DNA of 64,000 nt from Halalkaliarchaeum sp. AArc-CO (GCF_024972735.1 NZ_CP087723.1:124001-188000); one strand, 5' to 3'; shown: positions 17,338 to 25,817, counted from the stretch's first letter. Numbers and translations are program-made. The notes: generated from the letters alone by a model not told the origin.

Positions 17338-18639
17338 ATGGGTCTCAGGAGCTTTCTGGAGGGGACGGAGCCAACCGTGCTCACCGAGCCGGTCGATCCC
17401 CGGTTCGAACTCCCGGCGCTTTCGACGCGCGAGGAGACGCGTCCGATCGTCTTCGAGGACGTGGCCGGTCATCCGAACGTGCGCGCGGTCGCCAACCTGG
17501 TGTCCACCCGGTCGCTGATCGGATCGGCGCTGGGCGTCGAGCCGTCGGCGATCATCGACGAGGTGAGTTCGGCGATGGACGATCCGACGCCGCTATCCCG
17601 GACGGAACCGCCGGCGTTCGAGCACGTCGCCGACGAGCCCGCGATCGCCGAGGAGTTGCCGGTGCCGATCTACTACGACGAACACGAGCGGCAGTACTTC
17701 GCCTCGACGATCGTGATCGCGAAGGACCCCGACACCGGCGTCCACAACCTCTCGTTCCATCGGATGATGGTCGAGGAGGGCAACCGGCTCGTGATGCGGA
17801 TGGTCGAGCGCCACCTCCACGACATCTACACCCGATCGGGGGAAGAACTCGATGTCGCGATCGTCGTGGGCGTCCATCCGGCCGTCGAGATCGCCGCCGC
17901 GACGTCGTTTTCGCCGGACATGAGCGAACTGAAGCTCGCCAACCGGCTCCACGGCGGGGAGCTGGCGACGACGGAAGTGAAGGGGTTGCAGATCCCCAGC
18001 GAAGCCGAGGTCGTCATGTTCGCGACGATCACGGACGAGCTGGCCGAGGAAGGGCCGTTCGTCGACCTCTCGCGCACCTGGGACAAGGTCCGACAGCAGC
18101 CGGTCGTCGAAGTCAACGAACTGTGGACGCGGCCGGATCCGCTGGCGCGGGTGATCGTCCCCGGCAAGCGGGAGCACGCGCACCTGATGGGGATCCCCCA
18201 GGAGCCCCGGATCTACCGGATCGTCGAGAACACCGTCCCCACGGTACAGAACGTGGTGCTCACCCCCGGCGGCTGTTCGTGGCTCCACGGCGTCGTCCAG
18301 CTGGAGCCGCGGGCCGCGGGGGATCCGAAGAACGCCGGGATGGCGGCGCTTGCGGCCCACCCGTCGATGAAGAAGGTGACACTCGTGGATCCGGACGTCG
18401 ACCCCGCCGATCCGGACGCCGTCGAGTGGGCCACCGCGACCCGGATGCAACCCGACGAGGACATCGTCACCATCGAGGGGGCGAAGGGGTCTTCGCTCGA
18501 TCCCTCGCAGGACTACGACCGCGGCGTGACGAGCAAGTGGATCGTCGACGCGACGATGCCCCGCGATCGGGACCGGGAGGCGTTCCTGGAGGCGACCGTC
18601 CCCGGCGCCGATGACGTCACCCTCGAGGAGTATCGGTAG
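17338..18639 (+). CDS. UbiD-family decarboxylase, candidate anhydromevalonate phosphate decarboxylase
   Basis: 433 aa, in the length range of archaeal UbiD homologues. UbiD enzymes use prenylated FMN for reversible decarboxylation. Visible family parts are HNLSFHRMMV with a following NRLVMRMVERHLHDIY (cofactor/metal region), IPSEAEVVMFATI and EEGPFVDLSRTWD (the E/EGPF motif), and RIYRIVENTVPTVQNV near the prFMN pocket. The neighbours are AcnX large and small subunits and UbiX, exactly the set that converts mevalonate 5-phosphate to isopentenyl phosphate in Aeropyrum pernix (phosphomevalonate dehydratase, then this decarboxylase). Alternative: an aromatic-acid decarboxylase. The ATG at 17338 follows a TATA box. 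Confidence 0.85.
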   Translation: MGLRSFLEGTEPTVLTEPVDPRFELPALSTREETRPIVFEDVAGHPNVRAVANLVSTRSLIGSALGVEPSAIIDEVSSAMDDPTPLSRTEPPAFEHVADEPAIAEELPVPIYYDEHERQYFASTIVIAKDPDTGVHNLSFHRMMVEEGNRLVMRMVERHLHDIYTRSGEELDVAIVVGVHPAVEIAAATSFSPDMSELKLANRLHGGELATTEVKGLQIPSEAEVVMFATITDELAEEGPFVDLSRTWDKVRQQPVVEVNELWTRPDPLARVIVPGKREHAHLMGIPQEPRIYRIVENTVPTVQNVVLTPGGCSWLHGVVQLEPRAAGDPKNAGMAALAAHPSMKKVTLVDPDVDPADPDAVEWATATRMQPDEDIVTIEGAKGSSLDPSQDYDRGVTSKWIVDATMPRDRDREAFLEATVPGADDVTLEEYR

Positions 18640-18695
18640 TCGACTGTCGTCGAATCGAGGCCGAACGCAACCGAACCCACAGGAGGAGACATAAC

Positions 18696-19880
18696 ATGCA
18701 TCTCACACGCGAGGAAGAGGAACTGCTCGAATCGGACACTCCCGGCGAGCGAAAGGCGATGGAGCTGCTGGTGACGCTGGGAGACGTGTACGGCGCCGAG
18801 GAGATGGTCGAGATCGGTTCGGCACAGGCGTCCGGCATCTCTTATAAGTCGATCGGCGACCCGGGGGTGGAGTTCCTGGAAGGGTTCGCCGCGGAGGGTG
18901 CCGAGGTGTCGGTGCCGACGTTCGCCAACCCCGCCGGCATGGACATGCAGCAGTGGCGCGAGATGGGCGTCAGCGAGGAGTTCGCCGAGAAACAGGAGCG
19001 CATCCAGGACGCGCTGCGCGAGATGGGGATCACGCTGTCGTTCACCTGCACGCCGTACCTGGCGGGGAACCTGCCCCGTCGCGGCGAGCACGTCGCGTGG
19101 GCGGAGTCGTCGGCGGTGTCGTTCGTCAACTCCGTAGTCGGCGCGCGGACGAACCGCGAGGGGGGGCCGTCGGCGCTGGCGGCAGCGATCACCGGCCGGA
19201 CGCCGAAACACGGCCTCCACCTCGAGGAGAACCGCCGGCCCGACTACCTGATCGAAGTCGACGCCGAGATCGACTCCCAGTCGGACTTCGCCGCGCTCGG
19301 CTCGTGGGCCGGCCGGATCGTCGAGGACGACATCCCGTACTTCACGGGAATCGACCACGGCAGGACGGACGAGTTGAAATCCCTGGGCGCCGCGATGGCC
19401 GCCTCCGGGGCCGTCGCGCTGTACTACGTCGAGGGGGTGACGACAGACGAGACACCCCCCGCGTCCGAAGCGGTCGAGACCCTCACGTTCGAGCCGTCGG
19501 ACCTCCAGGCGGAGTACGATGAACTCACGACCGGCGAGAACCCCGAACTGGTCGTCTTCGGCTGTCCGCACGCCTCGATGGAGGAGATCGAGGAGATCGC
19601 CGCCACCGTCGAGGGGAAGACACTCACGAGCGACCTGTGGGTGTGCACGAGCGGTGCCGTCAAGACGTGGGCCGACCGCAACGGTCACACCGAGACGATC
19701 GAGGCCGCCGGCGGGATGGTGCTTGCCGACACCTGCAACGTCGTCTCCCCGATCGAGGAACTCGGCTACGAGACCAGCGCCACCGACTCGGCGAAGGCCG
19801 CGAACTACCTGCCCGGCTTCTGCAACCAGCAGGTGGTCTTCGAGGACAAGCGCGCGCTGCTCGAGGAGGTGGTCGAATGA
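18696..19880 (+). CDS. Aconitase X catalytic subunit (candidate phosphomevalonate dehydratase large subunit)
   Basis: 394 aa, the AcnX (DUF521) large subunit. It carries conserved cysteines suited to an iron-sulfur cluster: C118 (FTCTPYL), C290 (FGCPH), C317 (LWVCTSG), C347 (ADTCNVV) and C376 (GFCNQQ). SAQASGISYKSIG near residue 42 and NSVVGARTNREGGPSAL (145-161) are family hallmarks. In archaea it pairs with the small swivelling subunit encoded next. AcnX proteins in bacteria can be cis-3-hydroxyproline dehydratases; the UbiD and UbiX neighbours favour the mevalonate-phosphate role here. The stop codon overlaps the next start (ATGA at 19877), indicating translational coupling. Confidence 0.88.
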   Translation: MHLTREEEELLESDTPGERKAMELLVTLGDVYGAEEMVEIGSAQASGISYKSIGDPGVEFLEGFAAEGAEVSVPTFANPAGMDMQQWREMGVSEEFAEKQERIQDALREMGITLSFTCTPYLAGNLPRRGEHVAWAESSAVSFVNSVVGARTNREGGPSALAAAITGRTPKHGLHLEENRRPDYLIEVDAEIDSQSDFAALGSWAGRIVEDDIPYFTGIDHGRTDELKSLGAAMAASGAVALYYVEGVTTDETPPASEAVETLTFEPSDLQAEYDELTTGENPELVVFGCPHASMEEIEEIAATVEGKTLTSDLWVCTSGAVKTWADRNGHTETIEAAGGMVLADTCNVVSPIEELGYETSATDSAKAANYLPGFCNQQVVFEDKRALLEEVVE

Positions 19881-20302
19881 CGCAAGCGCCGATCGAGGGT
19901 CGCGCGATCACCGACGGCCGCGGCGAGGGCGAGGTGATCCGGTCGTCGGAGCCGGTGAGCTTCTACGGCGCGGTCGACCTGGACACCGGGGAGTTCATCG
20001 AGGAGGGACACGAACTCGAGGGGCACAACGTGGCCGGCAAAGTGCTCGTCTTCCCCCGCGGAAAGGGATCGACCGTCGGGTCGTACGTGCTCTACGGGCT
20101 CGCGAAGAACGGCGTCGCCCCGGCGGCGATCCTCAACGAGGAGACCGAGACGATCGTGGCGACGGGCGCGATCCTCGGTGAGATCCCCTGTATGGACTCG
20201 CTTTCGGCGCCGTTGTCGTCGCTTCCCGAGGGCGAACGGGTGGTCGTCGACGCCGACGCAGAACGGGTGCTCGTCGACGGCGACGTCGGGGAGGAACCGT
20301 GA
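19877..20302 (+). CDS. Aconitase X swivel subunit (candidate phosphomevalonate dehydratase small subunit)
   Basis: 141 aa, DUF126 swivelling domain. The active-site serine motif is PRGKGST (S65), which equals the catalytic serine of aconitase swivel domains. It completes the heterodimeric dehydratase with the upstream gene, with which it overlaps by 4 bp. The downstream ubiX also overlaps (GTGA at 20299), so three genes form an uninterrupted coupled unit. Confidence 0.9.
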   Translation: MTQAPIEGRAITDGRGEGEVIRSSEPVSFYGAVDLDTGEFIEEGHELEGHNVAGKVLVFPRGKGSTVGSYVLYGLAKNGVAPAAILNEETETIVATGAILGEIPCMDSLSAPLSSLPEGERVVVDADAERVLVDGDVGEEP

Positions 20303-20919
20303 CCGACCGAGTGCCCGACAGACAGAATGGGAACACGGGGGACGACGGCCAGCCCAGGGTCGTGCTCGGAGTGACCGGCGCGTCGGGGATCCCGATCGCG
20401 CTCCGGACCGCGGAGGCGCTCGCGGCCCGGACGGAGCTGGTCACGGTCGTCTCCGAGGCGGCCCGAAAGACCGCCCGCCACGAGGTCGCCGATCCCGACG
20501 CCGCCCTCGAGCGGTTCGCGGAGCTGTCGACGGCGACGTACGACGAAGACGAGATCGCCGCCGCAGTGGCCTCGGGATCGGTGGCGTTCCGGGGGATGGC
20601 GATCGTGCCGGCGTCGATGAACACCGTCGCCGCGATCGCCTCGGGGCGGGCCGATTCGCTCATCACCCGGACTGCCGGCGTCTGTCTCAAGGAGCGACGG
20701 ACGCTCGTGGTCGTCCCCCGGGAGACCCCGCTGAGCGAGATTCACCTGCGGAACCTGACCGACCTCGCGGGCATGGGTGTCGACGTCGTGCCGCCGGTGC
20801 TGGGCTTTTATTACGAGCCTGACGGGATCGACGACGTCGTCGACCACGTCGCAGGTCGCGTACTCGATCGGTTCGGGTTCGATCACGACCTCTACGAGTC
20901 GTGGGGCGACTTGGATTGA
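20299..20919 (+). CDS. ubiX: UbiX flavin prenyltransferase
   Basis: 206 aa. Makes prenylated FMN, the cofactor of UbiD decarboxylases, by joining dimethylallyl phosphate to FMN. Motifs are GVTGASGIPIALR (about 27-39), the mid-domain VPASMNTVAAIA, and LKERRTLVVVPRETPLSEIHLRNL near the C-terminus, all characteristic of UbiX. The GTG start overlaps the preceding stop. Its presence next to the UbiD gene strongly suggests that UbiD needs prFMN. Confidence 0.94.
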   Translation: MTDRVPDRQNGNTGDDGQPRVVLGVTGASGIPIALRTAEALAARTELVTVVSEAARKTARHEVADPDAALERFAELSTATYDEDEIAAAVASGSVAFRGMAIVPASMNTVAAIASGRADSLITRTAGVCLKERRTLVVVPRETPLSEIHLRNLTDLAGMGVDVVPPVLGFYYEPDGIDDVVDHVAGRVLDRFGFDHDLYESWGDLD

Positions 20920-21043
20920 GAAGGGCAGCGAACGTGTCGGCTGTGGGATCTGTTCGTCGGCGGTACGTCCGTCGATTCTCGGCTGTGGACAACCGAGATA
21001 ACAAGCCTTATTTATTCCCACCGGATACGGAGTAATGCGGCAA

Positions 21044-21116
21044 GCCCGGGTGGTGTAGTGGCCCATCATACGACCCTGTCACGGTCGTGACGCGGGTTCA
21101 AATCCCGCCTCGGGCG
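21044..21116 (+). tRNA. tRNA-Asp (GTC)
   Basis: 73 nt, no intron. Acceptor GCCCGGG pairs with CTCGGGC, discriminator G at 21116; anticodon arm at 21071-21087 with loop ctgtcac and anticodon gtc at 21078-21080; T arm gcggg-ttcaaat-cccgc at 21092-21108. CCA is not encoded. It is followed by partial copies of its own 3' half. Confidence 0.95.
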
Positions 21117-21445
21117 TTTTTGAAGCGGACACAGCGAACGAGGAGCGAAGCGACGAGTGAGCCGTCCGCTTTATAAACTCCACTCAAAGGGACTTGAATC
21201 CTACCAGACGCGCGCAGCGAACGGAGTGAGCGAGCACGTCTGGTTTTGGTTCAAATCCCGCCTCGGGCGTACTTTTCGGCGGACACAGCGAACGAGGAGC
21301 GAAGCGACGAGTGAGCCGTCCGCCGAAATACCCGTCTCAAAGGGATTTGAACCAGACGAGTCGCAGCCCGCGCAGCGAAGCGAGCAGGACCGTCTCGGCG
21401 AGGTTCACAATCCCGCCTCGGGCGCTTATAAACCGGACACACCAA
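21095..21445. repeat. ~154-bp tandem array of tRNA-Asp 3'-end copies
   Basis: The tRNA 3' end ggttcaaatcccgcctcggg recurs at 21248-21269 (22 of 22 bases) and 21402-21424 (one base inserted), a period of 153-154 bp from the real tRNA. Each copy is followed by a hairpin-like unit (gcggac ... gtccgc). The 45-bp unit at 21125-21169 is identical at 21279-21323, and a decayed third one begins near 21432. The pattern looks like successive duplications at a tRNA integration (att) site. Confidence 0.85.
21125..21169. repeat. 45-bp hairpin repeat after tRNA-Asp, copy 1
   Basis: Ends are complementary (gcggac and gtccgc), with an interior rich in agcgaacgaggagcgaagcg-type words. Identical copy at 21279-21323. 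Similar gcgaacg/gtgagcg hairpins occur next to tRNA-Arg near 32.4 kb. Confidence 0.85.
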
Positions 21446-21545
21446 CGAGGAGCGGACCAACGACTGACCCCCCGATCCACACCAGTCCGTTTCAGAACGC
21501 CCCGCGAACGCGTCGCTTTTGTGCCCGCCTCGCCCACGGATAGCC

Positions 21546-22181
21546 ATGAAAGCGGGCGTCATCGCGGTCCAGGGCGACGTAAGCGAGCACGCGGCGGCGA
21601 TCCGCCGGGCCGGACAGGCCCACGGCGTCGACGTCGAGACTGTGTCGATCCGTCAGTCCGGGATCGTTCCCGACTGTGATCTGCTGGCGATACCGGGCGG
21701 CGAATCGACGACGATCTCGCGGCTGGTCCACGACGAGGGGATCGCCCCGGAGATCCGGGCACACGTCACGGCGGACAAGCCGGTGCTCGCGACCTGCGCC
21801 GGGCTGATCGTGCTCTCCCGGGACGCGAAGGACGACCGCGTGTCCACACTCGATCTCCTCGACGCCACCGTCGACCGGAACGCCTTCGGCAGACAGGCGG
21901 ACAGCTTCCGGGCGCCGATCGACGTCACCGGACTCGAGGATCCGTTCCCCGGCGTGTTCATCCGGGCACCGGTCGTCGACGAGGTCGGCGACGGCGTCGA
22001 AACGCTTTCGACCTGGGGGAACCACGCAGTCGCCGTTCGAGAGGGACCGATCCTGGCGACTGCTTTCCACCCGGAGCTCACCGAGGACGTCCGGATCCAC
22101 CGGCTCGCGTTCTTCGACGCCCACCTCGCCGTCGACGGCGACAATCCCGAAGACGATCGCGAGGGGGTGGCTGCCGAATGA
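21546..22181 (+). CDS. pdxT: Pyridoxal 5'-phosphate synthase glutaminase subunit
   Basis: 211 aa class I glutaminase. Releases ammonia from glutamine and delivers it to PdxS, which makes pyridoxal phosphate; PdxS is not in this window. Catalytic triad: C84 (LATCAGLIVL), H175 and E177 (ATAFHPELTE). IPGGEST at 49-55 forms the oxyanion region. ATG at 21546 (MKAGVIAVQGD). The stop overlaps hisE by 4 bp (ATGA), so both are translated together. Confidence 0.95.
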   Translation: MKAGVIAVQGDVSEHAAAIRRAGQAHGVDVETVSIRQSGIVPDCDLLAIPGGESTTISRLVHDEGIAPEIRAHVTADKPVLATCAGLIVLSRDAKDDRVSTLDLLDATVDRNAFGRQADSFRAPIDVTGLEDPFPGVFIRAPVVDEVGDGVETLSTWGNHAVAVREGPILATAFHPELTEDVRIHRLAFFDAHLAVDGDNPEDDREGVAAE

Positions 22182-22549
22182 CAGCCCCGGACAGTGACGG
22201 AGGCGAAACGGACGAGGCGGAATCCGAACCGGCCGGGACGGAACCCGAACCGGACGTGGAGCTCGAGGCTGTCCTCGACGACCTCTTTGAAACGATCGAG
22301 GACAGACAGCGTGAGCTGCCGGAGGGGTCGTACACGGCGTCGCTTTTCACCCACGAGAAGGGGGAAAACGCCGTCCTGGAGAAACTCGGCGAAGAGGCGA
22401 CCGAGATCCTGCTCGCGGCCAAAGACGACGACGTCGACGAACTGGCCCACGAGAGCGCCGACTTCGTCTATCACCTGCTCGTGCTGTTCGCGATGAAGGG
22501 GCTGGACGTCGACGACCTCCGCGCGGAGTTGCGCTCCCGATTCGGATAA
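22178..22549 (+). CDS. hisE: Phosphoribosyl-ATP pyrophosphatase
   Basis: 123 aa, MazG-like all-alpha fold. Hydrolyses PR-ATP to PR-AMP in histidine synthesis. An acidic N-terminal tail (about 30 residues) precedes the core: LDDLFETIEDRQ, FTHEKGENAVLEKLGEEATEILLAAKDDD and ELAHESADFVYHLLVLFAMKGL with the metal-binding E-E-x2-E/D pattern. Overlaps pdxT. The DNA at its 3' end belongs to a 20-bp tandem repeat that runs past the stop codon. Confidence 0.94.
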   Translation: MTAPDSDGGETDEAESEPAGTEPEPDVELEAVLDDLFETIEDRQRELPEGSYTASLFTHEKGENAVLEKLGEEATEILLAAKDDDVDELAHESADFVYHLLVLFAMKGLDVDDLRAELRSRFG

Positions 22550-22609
22550 GCGGTTTCCGGTTCGGCGAAGCGGCTCCCGGTTCGGATACGCGGTTTCCAG
22601 TTCGACTTC
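22531..22609. repeat. 20-bp tandem repeat spanning the hisE stop
   Basis: Four imperfect units: 22531-22549, 22550-22569, 22570-22589 and 22590-22609, all of the form gcgg/ctttccggttcgg. The first encodes the last residues of HisE (RSRFG), so the repeat extends from coding into intergenic DNA. Confidence 0.8.
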
Positions 22610-22625
22610 AGTTTTAAAGCACTCC

Positions 22626-24125
22626 TCAGGACCGCAACTCGGCTGCTGTCTCCCGGAACAACCCGTCGAGAATCTCCGGCGTCGTCGGATGGTACGCCCG
22701 GTCGGGGAGTTCGCGGACGTCCAGCCCGAGTTCGACGACGACCTGCATCGTCTTCGCCATCACGTCCGCGTGGTAGTGGAGCCCCTGGTAGCCAAGCACT
22801 GTCCCGTCGTCGGCGTCGACAACGAGCCGCGCCAGGCCGCCTGGAACGTCTTTCGTTTCGAACACGCCGTCGTCAGCGGCCCGTCGGGTCGCGACTGCGA
22901 TCTCGTAGCCAGCGTCTCGTGCGCTTTCCTCGGTGTGTCCCACGCGGGCGAACGGGTAGACGCCTGCACCCGAGAACACAACGTGATGGTGGACGTTGCG
23001 ATACGGTGCGAGCGGCTCCTCGCGGACGTGTGCGAGGATGTTCTCTGCGGTGTGGTACCCCTGCTCTTTGGCGACGTGGAGGATCGGCTCCCGTGCGTTT
23101 GCGTCGCCGACGACGAAGGTGTGCTCGGTGCCGGGTGGCCGCATCGTGGCGTCGATCCAGCCGTTCTCGGGGGTCAATGTCGTGTTACCAAGCCCCAGAG
23201 CGTCCAGGTTCGGCCGCCGACCGGTAAACAGGAACGCCGCCTCCGCCTCGACCGTCTCGCCGGTGTCCAGCCCGAGCCGGACACCCCCCTCGACCTGGTC
23301 GATCCGGTCCTCTGCGGCGTCGGTGACGATTCGGACGCCGAACTCCTCGCGATACAGTGAGAGCAAGGCGTCCCCGAACGCCGGATCAGCCTCGTCCAGG
23401 GGTCGGGCGTCGTGCTCGACGACGGTGAGGTCGACGCCCGCCTCCGCGAGATACGGGACCAGCTCCAGCCCGACGTAGCCGAACCCCATCACGACTCCCG
23501 ACTCGGGGAGGTCAGTCGCGTCGAGCACGTCACCACTGGTGTACAACCGGGCCGGATCGACCGCCTCGAGGCCTGCAAGATCCGGTCGGTTCAGCACGGA
23601 GCCGGTGGCGATCACGACGTAGTCGGCGTCGATCACCGACTCGTCTCCGCCGTGTCCCTCGTCTCCGCCGGCGTGTCCAGATTCTCCGTCCGTGTCGTCG
23701 ATCAGGATCGTCCGATCGTCGAGGAAGGCAGCGGTTCCCCGACGGAACTCGACCCCGTCGTTGTCGGCGAGGTCCCGGACTGCCTTCCGGCGGTGGCGTG
23801 CGAACGCGGCGACGTGGCCGTCCTTCCGGTCGACGACCGACGCGAGATCCATCCCCGGCGGCTCCTCGTCGAGGCGTTCGTCTGACCGCGCCTGATACCG
23901 GTGCTGGGCCGCCGAAAGCACCTCCTTCGACGGCATACACCCCCGGAGAATACACAGCCCACCACCGGGCTCGCCGTCGTCGACGAGCGTGAGCCGACCG
24001 ATCTCCCGGCCGACGTGGGGAGCCAACCCCTCGGCCACGGCGACCCCGGCGCTCCCGTACGCCCCGATCACGACGACGTGGGGACGGTTTTCGCGTTCGT
24101 CCGCGTTCCTGGAACGTTCACTCAT
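22626..24125 (-). CDS. Mer/Lpd-type pyridine nucleotide-disulfide oxidoreductase
   Basis: 499 aa flavoprotein of the dihydrolipoamide dehydrogenase / mercuric reductase family. FAD-binding N-terminus VVVIGAYGSAGVAV (GxxGxxG variant), redox-active disulfide C58/C63 in GGGLCILRGCMPSK, NAD(P)-binding GFGYVGLELVPYLAEAG, and a C-terminal dimerisation domain with the base motif AYHPTTPE. No N-terminal heavy-metal-associated domain and no C-terminal Cys pair, so true mercuric reductase activity is doubtful. A TATA-like stretch (tatttaaa) at 24145-24152 suits a leaderless transcript. Confidence 0.85.
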   Translation of the reverse strand: MSERSRNADERENRPHVVVIGAYGSAGVAVAEGLAPHVGREIGRLTLVDDGEPGGGLCILRGCMPSKEVLSAAQHRYQARSDERLDEEPPGMDLASVVDRKDGHVAAFARHRRKAVRDLADNDGVEFRRGTAAFLDDRTILIDDTDGESGHAGGDEGHGGDESVIDADYVVIATGSVLNRPDLAGLEAVDPARLYTSGDVLDATDLPESGVVMGFGYVGLELVPYLAEAGVDLTVVEHDARPLDEADPAFGDALLSLYREEFGVRIVTDAAEDRIDQVEGGVRLGLDTGETVEAEAAFLFTGRRPNLDALGLGNTTLTPENGWIDATMRPPGTEHTFVVGDANAREPILHVAKEQGYHTAENILAHVREEPLAPYRNVHHHVVFSGAGVYPFARVGHTEESARDAGYEIAVATRRAADDGVFETKDVPGGLARLVVDADDGTVLGYQGLHYHADVMAKTMQVVVELGLDVRELPDRAYHPTTPEILDGLFRETAAELRS

Positions 24126-24144
24126 GTGGCGATCTTACGACCGC

Positions 24145-24152
24145 TATTTAAA
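24145..24152 (-). promoter_or_regulatory. TATA box of the Mer/Lpd-type oxidoreductase gene
   Basis: Read on the minus strand this is tttaaata, 20-27 nt before the start at 24125. It is the clear AT-rich island in the gap between this gene and kdgK. Confidence 0.6.
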
Positions 24153-24217
24153 AAGCGACGTGGAGGGTGGACGTCGGTCGCGCACACCTGTGCCGTGTCG
24201 AGTTCGAAGCGGTCCTT

Positions 24218-25177
24218 TCACCGGGAGATGTCGCCCCGTTCGTCGCCGAGAACGTCGACGAGTTCGCGATGGGTGAGCACCGCGACGTCGCCCGAGACCG
24301 TCCGCTTTAACGCTGCCGCCCCAGCGCCGTACGCGAGACACTCGTCGACGTCGCCGCCGTGAATCCGCCTGGAGAGAAATCCCCCGACGAACGCGTCGCC
24401 GGTACCGATCGCGTCGACAGTGTCGGCCGGCAGCGTCCCCTGCTGGTGGAGTTCGCCGCCGTGGAGGGCGAGCGATCCGGCTTCCCCGCGGGTGAGCACG
24501 ACCGTCTCGAAGTCGTAGTCGGTGCCGATCCCGTGGGCGATCTCGACGGCGTTCCCCTCGTATCCGAACACCCGCGTGGCGTCCCGTTCGGGGGCGAACA
24601 GCACGTCGACGTGCTCGAACAGGGATTCGTAGGTCTCCCGCGCCTCCTCCGGGGACCACAGCTTCGACCGATAGTTCACGTCGAAACTGCAGGTCGTACC
24701 GGCCTCACCAGCCGTCTCCAGCAGTGCGCGTGTGGTCTCGGCGGTCGACGCCGAGAGCGCGGGCGTGATCCCGGTGGTGTGAAACACCGACGCCCCCTGA
24801 ATCGCCTCAACGGGCAGCTCACCGGGCGATACTGTAGTGATCGCCGCGTCCGCCCGGTCGTAGACGACGTTCGTCCCGCGGGGGGCACCGCCGTATTCGA
24901 GGTAGTACGTTCCCAGGCGGCTTCCCTCGGTGTCGTCCCAGGTAACGCCCGTCCGTACCCCGTGACCCCGGAGTTCGCGGGCGACCCGCCGACCGAGCGG
25001 GGAGTCGGGGAGCTTCGAGAGCCACACCGCGTCGACGCCCAGCTGGGCCGCCGCGACGGCGACGTTGCTCTCGGCACCGCCGATCCCCGCGTCGAACTGG
25101 TCTGCGGTTTCGAGGCGCTCGCCTTTCGGCGGCGAGAGCCGGAGCATGGTCTCGCCGAACGTCACGAGCTGCGTCAC
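24218..25177 (-). CDS. kdgK: 2-Keto-3-deoxygluconate kinase (PfkB family)
   Basis: 319 aa ribokinase-fold sugar kinase. The N-terminal VTFGETMLRLSPPKGERL, GGAESNVAVAAAQLG, and the catalytic anion-hole motif DAIGTGDAFVGGFL are all typical of KDG kinases of the haloarchaeal semi-phosphorylative Entner-Doudoroff pathway. I prefer the GTG at 25177 (VTQLVTFGETML); upstream in-frame codons back to 25339 read as low-complexity, non-conserved sequence. Substrate assignment is by overall likeness to haloarchaeal KdgK; other ketose kinases of the family remain possible. Confidence 0.85.
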   Translation of the reverse strand: MTQLVTFGETMLRLSPPKGERLETADQFDAGIGGAESNVAVAAAQLGVDAVWLSKLPDSPLGRRVARELRGHGVRTGVTWDDTEGSRLGTYYLEYGGAPRGTNVVYDRADAAITTVSPGELPVEAIQGASVFHTTGITPALSASTAETTRALLETAGEAGTTCSFDVNYRSKLWSPEEARETYESLFEHVDVLFAPERDATRVFGYEGNAVEIAHGIGTDYDFETVVLTRGEAGSLALHGGELHQQGTLPADTVDAIGTGDAFVGGFLSRRIHGGDVDECLAYGAGAAALKRTVSGDVAVLTHRELVDVLGDERGDISR

Positions 25178-25379
25178 CGTCGACCCCTCCAAGATCGGTC
25201 CCCACCTCGAGTTCCCCTCTCGGTACGATTGGAGCTGTCTCCGCGACTCAATCGATGCTGCATACTCGCCTGCTAACGCGGGGAGAATATAAGTCCCGGC
25301 TGTCGTCGAATCCGACACGCCGCTCGGTGTCGACTTCACCCGGAACCGCGACGGGGTCCCGGCCCCATAATGATTATTG

Positions 25380-25817
25380 TCACTCGTCGGTCGATTCCAC
25401 TTCGTCTTCGACGTCGACAGCGGTCATTCGTGGGTCCTTGCGGATCCGAACCTTCAGCGTGCCCGCGTCAGTGAGCGTCGCCGTCGCGCCGGCGGGAGTG
25501 ATGTCGGCGTCCTCGGGAAGCGTCGCGCTGCCGGTGAGGGTCAGCCCGCGGCCCGGGAACCGCATTTCGAACCCCTCGTGGAACGGGCGAAACCGTTCGA
25601 GGCGGACCTCGACCGTGTCGTCGATGAACTGGACCTGGACGTCCTCCTTCGCGACGCCCGGGGCGTCGAAGACGATCAGGTACTCTTCCTCCGATTCCAG
25701 CAGGTCGTGTTCGAGCGGACGCCGTTCCTGGTACCGGCCGATACCGCGGCCGACCCGTTCCAGCACGGTGCGGACCGCCGAGCTACCCAGTTCGGTGAGC
25801 CGATTCACGGCATCCAC
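25380..25817 (-). CDS. Small heat shock protein, Hsp20 family
   Basis: About 145 aa if the GTG at 25817 is used. The alpha-crystallin-like core runs from EHDLLESEEEYLIVFDAPGVAKEDVQV to FPGRGLTLTGSATLPEDADIT and the C-terminal VRIRKD. ATP-independent holdase chaperone, cytoplasmic. The start is uncertain: an ATG at 25922 would add about 35 strongly basic residues, unlike the acidic remainder, and a TATA-like atttataa (25935-25942) is too close to that ATG for a leaderless start, so the downstream GTG is preferred. Confidence 0.8.
   Translation of the reverse strand: MDAVNRLTELGSSAVRTVLERVGRGIGRYQERRPLEHDLLESEEEYLIVFDAPGVAKEDVQVQFIDDTVEVRLERFRPFHEGFEMRFPGRGLTLTGSATLPEDADITPAGATATLTDAGTLKVRIRKDPRMTAVDVEDEVESTDE

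Noticed and set aside
21117-21445. CRISPR array
   Set aside because: The period is ~154 bp, repeats are tRNA 3'-end copies and hairpins, and no cas genes are nearby.
22626-24125. True mercuric reductase
   Set aside because: No heavy-metal-associated domain, no C-terminal vicinal Cys pair and no mer operon; called Mer/Lpd-type only.
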